The notes under the pieces were generated by a model. It worked only from the letters and a program-made list of their open reading frames with translations. It had not been told where the DNA came from and searched no databases. A stretch of 13,317 nucleotides of DNA from Dehalococcoidia bacterium UBA2979. GTDB taxonomy: Bacteria > Chloroflexota > Dehalococcoidia > UBA2979. The DNA lies in assembly GCA_002348225.1 (NCBI GenBank), contig DEAP01000057.1:1-13317 (forward strand). Reading direction: 5' to 3'. Made by a program: the position numbers and the translations under genes. This document shows positions 1 to 6,776 of the stretch, piece by piece (position 1 is the first letter of the stretch; every line of letters begins with the position of its first letter).

Positions 1-686
1 CAGACGCATTAATGGCTTTATCGCGGATTATTTCGACATTGCACGATGATGACGGTACAGTTGCCGTACCGGGGCTCGTGACTAAAACCGAAGGGGATGT
101 CGATATTAGTGAGAGTGAAATGATTACGAAAGCCGGTGGAGTATCTGACCTTCAGACGATCGGACGCGGTCAGGTGCTCTCTCGGATATGGGCTCAGCCA
201 GCAATTTCCATATTGGCTATCGATGCCCCATCCATCAGCGAAGCAGTCAATCTAATCGTCCCTGAGGCATCCGCAAAGATCAGCATGCGAATCCCCCCAG
301 GACAAGATGCCGATGTCGCCTTGCAGTTACTCAGCAAACATTTAGTTACAGCAGCCCCCTGGGGAGTGGAAGTCACAGTAATACCCGGCACCACAGCAGA
401 GGCATTCAGTGCAAATTTGAATGGACCAATAACCAGGGCCTTCGAGGAAGGAATGGCGTATGCCTGGGACACAGCACCGAAGCGAATTGGGCTAGGGGGG
501 TCGATTCCGCTGGTAGCCGATCTACAAGCTCTTCTTCCTGCAGCGGAAATCGTAATTACAGGGGTAGGAGAGCCAATCAGCCGAATTCATGGACCGGATG
601 AAAGCCAAGATCTTGGCGAATTGAGGAAAAATATCATTGCGGAAGCTCACGCGATACGGTCGTTAAGTGAGATCAACACCGAGTAG
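1..686 (+). CDS. M20-family metallopeptidase (dipeptidase/deacetylase type), 3' part only
   Basis: The frame is open to the left edge (codons from base 3 read D-A-L-M), so the gene starts outside the window and the ATG at 12 is internal. About 227 C-terminal residues are visible, and the stop is TAG at 684-686. The phrase LHDDDGTVAVPG is typical of the loop at the end of the dimerisation (lid) domain of M20 dipeptidase-like proteins. The later GGSIPLVADL and SRIHGPDE segments match the C-terminal catalytic part, where the His of the IHGPDE segment is the expected last metal ligand. Members are zinc-dependent amidohydrolases that cleave dipeptides or N-acyl/N-carbamoyl amino acids in the cytosol. 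The first metal-binding motifs lie off the window, so activity and substrate cannot be judged. A nucleoside phosphorylase gene follows after 21 bases on the same strand and may be co-transcribed. Confidence 0.87.
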   Translation, partial: DALMALSRIISTLHDDDGTVAVPGLVTKTEGDVDISESEMITKAGGVSDLQTIGRGQVLSRIWAQPAISILAIDAPSISEAVNLIVPEASAKISMRIPPGQDADVALQLLSKHLVTAAPWGVEVTVIPGTTAEAFSANLNGPITRAFEEGMAYAWDTAPKRIGLGGSIPLVADLQALLPAAEIVITGVGEPISRIHGPDESQDLGELRKNIIAEAHAIRSLSEINTE

Positions 687-707
687 TAAGTCCAGGGGCG
701 ATGTGCG

Positions 708-1487
708 ATGTCCAGAAATCAGTGGTTTACTAGTGACGATGACTCCAAGTCGGTAATTCGGCCGGAGCATCAGCAGAATAGTGAATACCAATATAAAAAG
801 AACCTGGTGGTCATATTCGCCACCAATATGCTCAGTGATTTCGGCTCCGACCTCGGCTTATCGAAGACACCATACAAACTGCGTTTTTTTGGCGGCGAGT
901 CAGATATTTATGAAGGTGTTCTCTTCCCCGATACGACCTTTATCGAAGGAACTATCAGTGCGCCAATCGGAGTGAGTGCAGTGGAAACCGCCGTATCTAA
1001 TGGTGTTAAGCGTGTGTTTGTGCTTGGGCTGATAGGCGCTGTAGCTGAATCTCTCCGATTGGGGTCAATCGTGATCCCACAGCAATGTGAGCGCGAAGAG
1101 GGAACCTCGTACCATTACGCCAGCGGCGACCTACCAGCAACACCGGATCAGTCCTTATTTGCTGACTTGTGCCAGTTTCTTTCGGCAGCCGACATAAAAT
1201 ATCAGGTCGGGAATACTGTAAGTACAGACGCACCTTACCGGCAGACTATCGCGACCGAACTCGAATGGCGAAAAAAAGGACTCGTGGGTGTTGATATGGA
1301 AATGTCAGCGATATTTACCTTAGGTCGTTATCTCAACGTTCCGACCGTGGGACTGTTTGTCGTTTCTGACGCACACGATCTCACGGGGGATCAGGAATGG
1401 GAATGGGACAGATCGATATTTCGAGACACAGTGAAGCAAATGACGATGCAGTTGGCCCAATTTGCGTCGAACCAAGTTGCGAACTAA
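708..1487 (+). CDS. Nucleoside phosphorylase (PNP/UDP superfamily), divergent
   Basis: The protein has 259 residues. The segment around 84-123 (APIGVSAVETA, then VKRVFVLGLIGAV and LRLGSIVIP) matches the central beta-strand and Gly-rich region of the PNP/uridine phosphorylase fold. The segment GVDMEMSA (about 194-201) is the ribose-binding Met-Glu motif, with E198 as the predicted 2'-OH ligand. VVSDAHD (218-224) places an Asp where hexameric purine phosphorylases have their general acid, which hints at purine rather than pyrimidine nucleosides (inference). The expected role is reversible phosphorolysis of a nucleoside to base plus ribose 1-phosphate, in salvage or catabolism. The usual N-terminal GDPxR phosphate-binding motif is absent. 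Instead there is a tail of about 30 polar residues followed by a VVIFATN strand. The start ATG has an AGGGG about 10 bases upstream. The gene lies 21 bases after the M20 peptidase gene and converges with the aminotransferase gene. Confidence 0.83.
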   Translation: MSRNQWFTSDDDSKSVIRPEHQQNSEYQYKKNLVVIFATNMLSDFGSDLGLSKTPYKLRFFGGESDIYEGVLFPDTTFIEGTISAPIGVSAVETAVSNGVKRVFVLGLIGAVAESLRLGSIVIPQQCEREEGTSYHYASGDLPATPDQSLFADLCQFLSAADIKYQVGNTVSTDAPYRQTIATELEWRKKGLVGVDMEMSAIFTLGRYLNVPTVGLFVVSDAHDLTGDQEWEWDRSIFRDTVKQMTMQLAQFASNQVAN

Positions 1488-1592
1488 TCGTTCGGTCATC
1501 GCTGCCATTATTTCAGTGCAGAAGTGACACCGCCGAATGGCTCTCTTAAGTGGTTAGTTGAAGCAAAAGAAGTTAATCAATCGCGAGCCGAT
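1488..1592. other. Convergent intergenic gap, nothing recognised
   Basis: This is 105 bases between the stop codons of the phosphorylase and aminotransferase genes. I looked for a GC-rich hairpin followed by a T run on either strand and saw none. No coding potential is evident. Confidence 0.5.
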
Positions 1593-2969
1593 TTAAATAA
1601 TCAGCTCAGGGCATTCGGATTCGACATACGGGCGTAATTCAGCGAGTGAATTCTGTAGCGCAGCTACCGCCGTGTCTATATCCGCTGCGGTCATCGGGGT
1701 GCTCGTGCAATACATAAGTCTCGAAGCTGATGCGACACCATGACGGAGCATGCCCAAGTGAAGTAACTGCCCGATATGTTTTGCCTTGAACAAGCCATCA
1801 AGGTAATCACGTGAATCATTGAGGATTCCCTCAGTGAAGTTAATATTCGTAAGAGATCCGACTCCTGCCGCGTTCCCTATTATTCCCGCATCAGCAAATG
1901 CCTGATTGAATCCGTCACGCAACCTCTCAGCAAGCAAATTGATGCGGTTGCATTCATCCTCGTTGTACATTCTCATAGCAGGTAGTCCTGCGGACATGGT
2001 CAAGGCATTTCCTGAGAACGTGCTGGCATGCATAACTGGATTGCTACTTTCGGGATTGAACAGTTGCATAAATTCCTCTTTGCCACCGATTCCGCCGACA
2101 GGAAGACCACCGCCAATGATCTTACCCATGCAAGTAAGGTCGGGGGTGACGCCGAAGTAGTTTTGAGCCCCACCGTGGTTGATTCGCAGAGTAATGACTT
2201 CATCAAAGATTAGAACAATATCATTGGCTGTTGCTTCATCTCTGAGCGTTTGTAGGAATTCCCGGGTCGCTGCGATCATTCCCATTGAACCAAGAATAGG
2301 TTCGACGATAATGGCGGCGATCTCCGAGGCGTGTTGATTTATCAACTGGCGAGCCATCTCCGGTTGGTTGTAAGGACAGATAATCGTGTCCTCAAGAACA
2401 CTGTCGGGGAAACTACCATCGACGGGGAGAGAGTTTGGTGCGCTTAGATCTCCTCGCTGATCGGGCATAGGCACTAGCGACACCTCAGCTAATTCGTAGC
2501 TACCGTGATATCCACCTTCCATCTTCATGATCTTTTGCCGGCCGGTGGCTGCCCGTGCACAACGAATAGCCATTGTTGTGCCCTCTGTACCTGAGCTTGT
2601 GAAACGCATTTGGTCGACGGATGGAATGCGGTCAGTGATTATCTCGGCTAGCTCGATCTGGTTTTCGCTCGGTGCCGCATACGCGGAGCCCAATGCGATC
2701 TGTTGCTGTACTGATTGCACGATCTCCGGGTGTGCGTGCCCATGTACTAACGACGTGAAATTGTTCATGAAATCTAATATTTGATGACCGTCAGCATCGG
2801 TCAAAACACATCCAGATGCCTCAGTAATTGTCAGCGGGTATGGCAAGTAGTGCGCTGACGCTCTCGTATCACCACCAGGGAAGACCCGTTTGGCCTTTTT
2901 CGCCAACGCCTCTGATTTTGGGCTGTACTTGCGATATTCAGCGATCAGTGGGTGTTCTTCAGTGGTCAT
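1593..2969 (-). CDS. Class III PLP aminotransferase, glutamate-1-semialdehyde 2,1-aminomutase-like
   Basis: The protein has 458 residues and covers the full fold-type I class III aminotransferase length. Visible landmarks are GHAHPEIV near 77-84, the phosphate-binding SSGTE at 125-129, GGYHG at 152-156, and FDEV at 255-258 with D256 contacting the pyridine nitrogen. The Schiff-base lysine K283 sits in GKIIGGGLPVGG, and HASTFSGN follows at 314-321. The wording around the lysine resembles HemL and its paralogues. HemL converts glutamate 1-semialdehyde to 5-aminolevulinate, but many relatives act on other amino donors, so the haem role is unproven. The start ATG has AGGG about 7 bases upstream. 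The gene lies 79 bases beyond the tRNA-Gln 3' end on the same strand, so read-through from the gltX unit is possible. No terminator is visible between them. Confidence 0.88.
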   Translation of the reverse strand: MTTEEHPLIAEYRKYSPKSEALAKKAKRVFPGGDTRASAHYLPYPLTITEASGCVLTDADGHQILDFMNNFTSLVHGHAHPEIVQSVQQQIALGSAYAAPSENQIELAEIITDRIPSVDQMRFTSSGTEGTTMAIRCARAATGRQKIMKMEGGYHGSYELAEVSLVPMPDQRGDLSAPNSLPVDGSFPDSVLEDTIICPYNQPEMARQLINQHASEIAAIIVEPILGSMGMIAATREFLQTLRDEATANDIVLIFDEVITLRINHGGAQNYFGVTPDLTCMGKIIGGGLPVGGIGGKEEFMQLFNPESSNPVMHASTFSGNALTMSAGLPAMRMYNEDECNRINLLAERLRDGFNQAFADAGIIGNAAGVGSLTNINFTEGILNDSRDYLDGLFKAKHIGQLLHLGMLRHGVASASRLMYCTSTPMTAADIDTAVAALQNSLAELRPYVESECPELII

Positions 2970-3048
2970 AGTGATTCCCTGTATTATGTCGTCTCAATGA
3001 ACCTGATAGTAACGCAGTCGAGACGTTGTGTGGTCAGTAGGTTTGGAA

Positions 3049-3122
3049 TGGCTGGGGATCAGGGATTCGAACCCCGACTAAATGAACCAGAATCACTCGT
3101 GCTACCATTACACCAATCCCCA
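3049..3122 (-). tRNA. tRNA-Gln (anticodon CUG), CCA encoded
   Basis: Read on the - strand, all arms fold. The acceptor is TGGGGAT/ATCCCCA (3122-3116 with 3059-3053). The 3-bp D stem is GTG/CAC with a 9-nt loop containing GG. The anticodon stem is AGTGA/TCATT (one G-U pair) with loop TTCTGGT. The T stem is CGGGG/CCCTG (one G-U pair) with loop TTCGAAT. The anticodon at positions 34-36 is CUG, reading the Gln codon CAG. The discriminator is G (3052), followed by an encoded CCA (3051-3049). The first pair is U1-A72. It begins 31 bases after the gltX stop on the same strand and is probably the last element of that transcription unit. Confidence 0.96.
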
Positions 3123-3153
3123 GTGCTCTGCGATCCTACCTCACGAATGGGGT

Positions 3154-4653
3154 TCATGCATTCAATGACAAAGCAGCTGATTGTAGTCGCTCGACCGAGA
3201 GACCTTTCCCTATGATCTCGACGGACTCGAACAGTGGCGGAGAGACCTTTTTGCCGGTCACAGCAGTTCTCACTATGGATAGTAATTCTCCCGCCTTCAG
3301 GCCGATTGACTCCGCATGTTCTCGTAAGACGGTTTCAATTCGTTCACGGTTCCATTCACTATCTGATATGGCCTCTAGCTTAGTGGCTGCAGTCGATAAG
3401 GCTGTTGCAGCCTCAGGGCCACGGTCACGCCATTTCTTTACGAGGAAGTCTTCCACTGGGGGGACGGGTACATCGGTGACCCAGAAAAAATCGACGAGAT
3501 GTATAGCATCGGTCATAAGGGTGATCCGCTCTTGTATCAGCGGAGCGATGTCCTCGACGAGGCTTTCATCAACTGGGCGAGCAACGTCAGGAGGTAAATC
3601 AAGCTCTAATCGGGCTTTCAACGCCTTCGCAAAGGTCGCCGAATCAAGGGATCTGATGTAAGTGCCGTTCAGCCATTCTAATTTGTCATGGTCGAAAGTT
3701 GCCGATGCCAAGGTGATGTTTGCCATATCGAAAAGTGAAAGGAGCTCATCTCTGCTGAAGATCGTTTGGTCTTCATGTCCCCAGCCGGTCAGACAAAGAA
3801 AATTCAGTAGGCTGTCAGGGAGATAGCCGTCATCGGAGTATTCGAGTACTGATTTAGCTCCGTGCCGCTTGGAGAGTTTTCCACCGCCTGGTGCCTTAAT
3901 CACCGAGGCGTGCGCGTAAATCGGTCGTTCGTATCCGAAGGCGTCGAATAGCAGCGCATGTCGCGGTAGTGAAGATATCCATTCTTCGCCGCGGGTCACG
4001 AGTGTAATCTCCATCGCGTGGTCATCAACGACGTGTGCGAAATGGTAGGTAGGGTAGCCATCAGATTTTATGAGTACAAAGTCATCGAGGGTATGATTCT
4101 CGAAGGATATATCTCCGCGCAGAAGATCATTTGCGACGGTAGTCCCTGTTCGGGGGGTTCTAAATCGAACAACGTTTGCTTCGCCGCTAGCTGCTCTTTC
4201 TTCGGCTTCTGTCGGGTCTACATCACAGCAATCACGGATCCCAGGCGGCACCTTGTTCTGCCTCTGTTCCTCACGTATCGTATCGAGTCGCTCGGGGCTG
4301 CAGAAACAACGACGTACTTTATTTTGAACTAGTAGCTTGTTTATTTCCTCATGGTAAACGTCCAGTCGTTGGCTTTGTACGTACGGTCCGTGTGGCCCCC
4401 CAACATCAGGTCCCTCGTCCCATTCCACTCCCAGCCATCTCAACGAATCAAAAATTCTTCTGTCTGCCCCAGGCTGGGCACGGGCTTGATCTGTATCTTC
4501 GAGCCGCACGATAAAGTCGCCACCATATCGCTTAGCATGTAGCCACGACCAGACGGCTTGCCTGATGTTACCCACGTGCGGGTCACCTGTTGGACTAGGC
4601 GCATATCGGAGTCTTGGCCGATTGGTAAGCGAGCGCGGCTGATCATCAGTCAT
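3154..4653 (-). CDS. gltX: Glutamyl-tRNA synthetase (GluRS)
   Basis: The 499-residue protein is of normal GluRS length. The class I signature is plain: YAPSPTGDPHVGN (17-29) carries the HIGH-equivalent HVGN, VRLEDTD (49-55) follows, and KLSKRHGA (259-266) is the KMSKS-equivalent ATP loop. Cys116, Cys118 and Cys142/143 are spaced like the zinc-binding insert of bacterial GluRS. The region after about 330 is the helical anticodon-binding part. The enzyme loads glutamate onto tRNA-Glu in the cytosol. If the organism lacks GlnRS it would also load glutamate onto tRNA-Gln for conversion by GatCAB. Which type this is cannot be settled by eye. The start ATG overlaps the upstream pseudouridine synthase stop (ATGA), which implies translational coupling. 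tRNA-Gln follows directly. Confidence 0.97.
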   Translation of the reverse strand: MTDDQPRSLTNRPRLRYAPSPTGDPHVGNIRQAVWSWLHAKRYGGDFIVRLEDTDQARAQPGADRRIFDSLRWLGVEWDEGPDVGGPHGPYVQSQRLDVYHEEINKLLVQNKVRRCFCSPERLDTIREEQRQNKVPPGIRDCCDVDPTEAEERAASGEANVVRFRTPRTGTTVANDLLRGDISFENHTLDDFVLIKSDGYPTYHFAHVVDDHAMEITLVTRGEEWISSLPRHALLFDAFGYERPIYAHASVIKAPGGGKLSKRHGAKSVLEYSDDGYLPDSLLNFLCLTGWGHEDQTIFSRDELLSLFDMANITLASATFDHDKLEWLNGTYIRSLDSATFAKALKARLELDLPPDVARPVDESLVEDIAPLIQERITLMTDAIHLVDFFWVTDVPVPPVEDFLVKKWRDRGPEAATALSTAATKLEAISDSEWNRERIETVLREHAESIGLKAGELLSIVRTAVTGKKVSPPLFESVEIIGKGLSVERLQSAALSLNA

Positions 4654-5564
4654 ATTGAAGTCCCAAACATCTGTCTCAATGCAGAGATACAGTCTTGCAT
4701 ATCTTTAGGTAAAGGTGAATGAAACTCTCGGAATTCATGCGTCGATGGTAGCTTTAGACCGAGCACTGACGCATGAAGCGCCTGGCGTGGTATGAGCTCT
4801 GATGACGTTCCGTAGAGCTCATCACCAAGGATTGGATGGCCAATTCCTTGCAGGTGAACACGGATTTGGTGAGTACGGCCAGTATATATTGACACTTCTA
4901 GTACAGCGGCCTGATCAGAGAAAGTTTCTATGGTTAGGTAACTACTTAAGGCCGATCGTCTGTCGGGATCAGTATCAGCTACGATCGTGCGTTTCCGTGG
5001 GTCACGAGAGGAAATCCCTATTGGTGCATCGATCTCCGCGGATGCAACTTCGGGGACGCCAGAGACGATCGCGACGTATGTTTTTGTAGTCTCACGATTT
5101 TTCCACTGTTCTTTCAAATCTAGCTGCCCAAAATCTGAGCGAGCTATTGCGAGTAGGCCACTAGTGTCTCGGTCGAGTCGATGTACGACCCCCGGACGTT
5201 TTGAGTCACCGATTAATCCAATTTCTGGGAATTCATGGATCATGGAATCTATAACACTGGTTGTGTGAGATCCGGACGAACGATGTACCACCAACCCTGC
5301 TGGTTTTTCCACGATGAACATTTCTGAATCCTCGTAGATGATCGGGATAATCGCGTGCTGGACGTCCTGCGTTGCCACCTGTAAACGGATGACGTCTCCC
5401 TGTCGGATCTGAGAACTTGGGGTGCGGTTGGGCTCGTTATTCACGAACACCTGTCCTTTTTGAATAAGCGATTTCGCTTGGCTTCTTGTGAGCTCGGGGT
5501 GAGCGCGAGAGAGGAATAGATCCAAGCGATCTGTGCTGGGCCGGTCATATAAATATTCAGGCAT
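4650..5564 (-). CDS. RluA-family 23S rRNA/tRNA pseudouridine synthase
   Basis: The protein has 304 residues. An S4-type RNA-binding domain covers roughly residues 12-62 (LDLFLSR, SLIQKGQVFVN, GDVI). The catalytic PseudoU_synth_2 domain follows, with EKPAGLVVHR at 86-95 and the signature HRLDRDTSG at 128-136. D131 is the predicted catalytic Asp. GRTHQIRVHL and GHPILGDELYG near residues 230-255 complete the RluA/RluD pattern. The enzyme isomerises specific uridines in structured RNA, most often 23S rRNA, but the target site cannot be read from sequence, so I give no rluA/C/D symbol. It sits 4 bases after lspA and overlaps gltX by 4 bases. The lspA-rlu neighbourhood is common in bacteria. Confidence 0.95.
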   Translation of the reverse strand: MPEYLYDRPSTDRLDLFLSRAHPELTRSQAKSLIQKGQVFVNNEPNRTPSSQIRQGDVIRLQVATQDVQHAIIPIIYEDSEMFIVEKPAGLVVHRSSGSHTTSVIDSMIHEFPEIGLIGDSKRPGVVHRLDRDTSGLLAIARSDFGQLDLKEQWKNRETTKTYVAIVSGVPEVASAEIDAPIGISSRDPRKRTIVADTDPDRRSALSSYLTIETFSDQAAVLEVSIYTGRTHQIRVHLQGIGHPILGDELYGTSSELIPRQALHASVLGLKLPSTHEFREFHSPLPKDMQDCISALRQMFGTSI

Positions 5565-5568
5565 CTAC

Positions 5569-6075
5569 TTACTCTAGAGTTTCCGAACTTTTTTGCGTAG
5601 TCCTAGACTCGAAAACCAAGTAATGACCGATTAGAACCACAGCTGCCACACTGATGAGTGAGTCAGCAACATTGAATGATGGGTAATAAATAGGGTCTAT
5701 GAAATCAGTCACCTCTCCACGCTGAAAACGGTCCCACAGATTCCCGATAGCACCGCTTAATATCGCTGCAAAACAGTAATCGGAGATTTCAGTTAATTTC
5801 TCGCGTCTCAATACAGTGACCACGAAAAAGATCAGAACTGTACTTACGATTATCGCGAGTGCTCCGCTATTCCCCTGAAGGAAACCAAACGCAATTCCTG
5901 TATTAGTGACGTGGCTAATGCGAATTAATTCCCAACCGTCGGGCCAAGTGGAGCCGTAGGATAAATTAGATCGAATGATCAGCTTAGTAGCTTGATCGAT
6001 CAATACAAGGGCAACTATGGCAGCAGCGAATGTAGCCAATCTACCGGGGGACCAACGCTTATCAATGTGTCGCAT
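5569..6075 (-). CDS. lspA: Lipoprotein signal peptidase (signal peptidase II)
   Basis: The 168-residue protein has four predicted membrane segments, near residues 13-32, 68-90, 100-112 and 134-155. The conserved blocks are DQATK (27-31), NTGIAFGF (58-65), GAIGNLWDR (108-116), VTDFID (122-127) and FNVADS (134-139). D124 and D138 are the expected catalytic aspartate pair. The enzyme removes signal peptides from diacylglyceryl-modified prolipoproteins at the cytoplasmic membrane. No clear Shine-Dalgarno precedes the ATG at 6075, so initiation may be weak or the leader short. It is the first gene of the apparent lspA-rlu-gltX-tRNA-Gln unit and is divergent from the molybdopterin gene, with a 92-base gap between them. 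Confidence 0.96.
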   Translation of the reverse strand: MRHIDKRWSPGRLATFAAAIVALVLIDQATKLIIRSNLSYGSTWPDGWELIRISHVTNTGIAFGFLQGNSGALAIIVSTVLIFFVVTVLRREKLTEISDYCFAAILSGAIGNLWDRFQRGEVTDFIDPIYYPSFNVADSLISVAAVVLIGHYLVFESRTTQKSSETLE

Positions 6076-6134
6076 GGTTAGATGCTAGGCTTTTCTGTAG
6101 TTCAGGTCGAATTTCTTTTAACAGTCGTGTCCTC

Positions 6135-6140
6135 TAGAAT
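6135..6140 (+). promoter_or_regulatory. Possible -10 box for the molybdopterin oxidoreductase gene
   Basis: TAGAAT matches the sigma-70 consensus -10 at five of six bases and lies 27 bases before the ATG at 6168. No convincing -35 box is seen at 16-18 bases upstream. An AGAGG ribosome site lies between it and the start codon, 6 bases before the ATG. Confidence 0.25.
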
Positions 6141-6167
6141 TCGCAGCATAAGTAGTAGAGGCGTCAA

Positions 6168-6776
6168 ATGAATCTTTTTCGGAATACCGGTCCTGTGTCG
6201 AATGAGATACGGCCTGACGGACGAGATCGCCTTCCTCCTGGACAGCGATTGGTTGATTACTGGCCGGTTCTTACCTACGGGGGTAACCCTCCTATCGACA
6301 TCAACAAGTGGCGTTTTGACGTATTCGGAATGGTTGAAGAAGAACTCAGTTTTTCGTGGGAAGAATTCATGACTCTCCCAAAGACCGAACTTCGTACTGA
6401 TATTCATTGTGTTACGACCTGGAGCAAATATGATAATGACTGGGAAGGCGTCAGATATCTTGATATCGAGGCTCTTTGCAAACCACTTGCTGAGGCCAAG
6501 CACGTAATTTTCCATTGTTACGGTGGATACACGACAAATGTGTCGGTGGAGGAACTACGCTCGCCTGAGAATTTGCTTGTTTATAAATACGACGGGGAGC
6601 CACTCACGGCCGACCATGGTGGACCTCTTCGAGGGATGATTCCAAACTTATATTTTTGGAAGAGTGCCAAATGGGTGCGCGGCATGGAATTCGTGCCAAA
6701 GGATAGGGCAGGATTTTGGGAGATGTACGGTTACCATATGCATGGTGACCCCTGGGAGGAAGAACGGTACGGCTAA
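6168..6776 (+). CDS. Molybdopterin-dependent oxidoreductase, sulfite-oxidase fold, stand-alone domain
   Basis: The 202-residue protein consists of little more than the Oxidored_molyb (SUOX-fold) domain. DIHCVTTWS (78-86) supplies Cys81, the expected thiolate ligand of molybdenum. The Gly-rich CYGGYTT (117-123) and DHGGPLR (149-155) with the following NLYFWKSAKWV region match the cofactor-binding part of YedY/sulfite-oxidase relatives. There is no Tat or Sec signal peptide, no haem-b5 domain and no C-terminal dimerisation domain, so a cytosolic protein is likely. Family members oxidise or reduce small oxyanions or sulfoxides. The substrate here is unknown. The start is supported by AGAGG 6 bases upstream. 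The stop TAA directly abuts the stop of the convergent malic enzyme gene. Confidence 0.88.
   Translation: MNLFRNTGPVSNEIRPDGRDRLPPGQRLVDYWPVLTYGGNPPIDINKWRFDVFGMVEEELSFSWEEFMTLPKTELRTDIHCVTTWSKYDNDWEGVRYLDIEALCKPLAEAKHVIFHCYGGYTTNVSVEELRSPENLLVYKYDGEPLTADHGGPLRGMIPNLYFWKSAKWVRGMEFVPKDRAGFWEMYGYHMHGDPWEEERYG

Noticed and set aside
2990..3025. Inverted repeat CGTCTC/GAGACG between tRNA-Gln and the aminotransferase gene, considered as a terminator
   Set aside because: Only six pairs with a 24-base loop and no T run. Not better than chance.
2952..3215. 87-codon + strand reading frame across the tRNA-Gln locus, with GDQGFEPRLNEPES wording
   Set aside because: That wording is the antisense translation of a tRNA gene (a well-known spurious pattern). 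The frame also overlaps the 3' end of gltX and the 5' end of the aminotransferase gene.
3212..3661. 149-codon + strand frame inside gltX
   Set aside because: A Ser/Arg-rich, low-complexity product antisense to a well-supported gltX. It is a shadow frame.
6102..6515. 137-codon - strand frame upstream of lspA
   Set aside because: It lies mostly antisense to the molybdopterin gene, whose Cys-ligand motif, ribosome site and family match are clear. The antisense product shows no recognisable motif.
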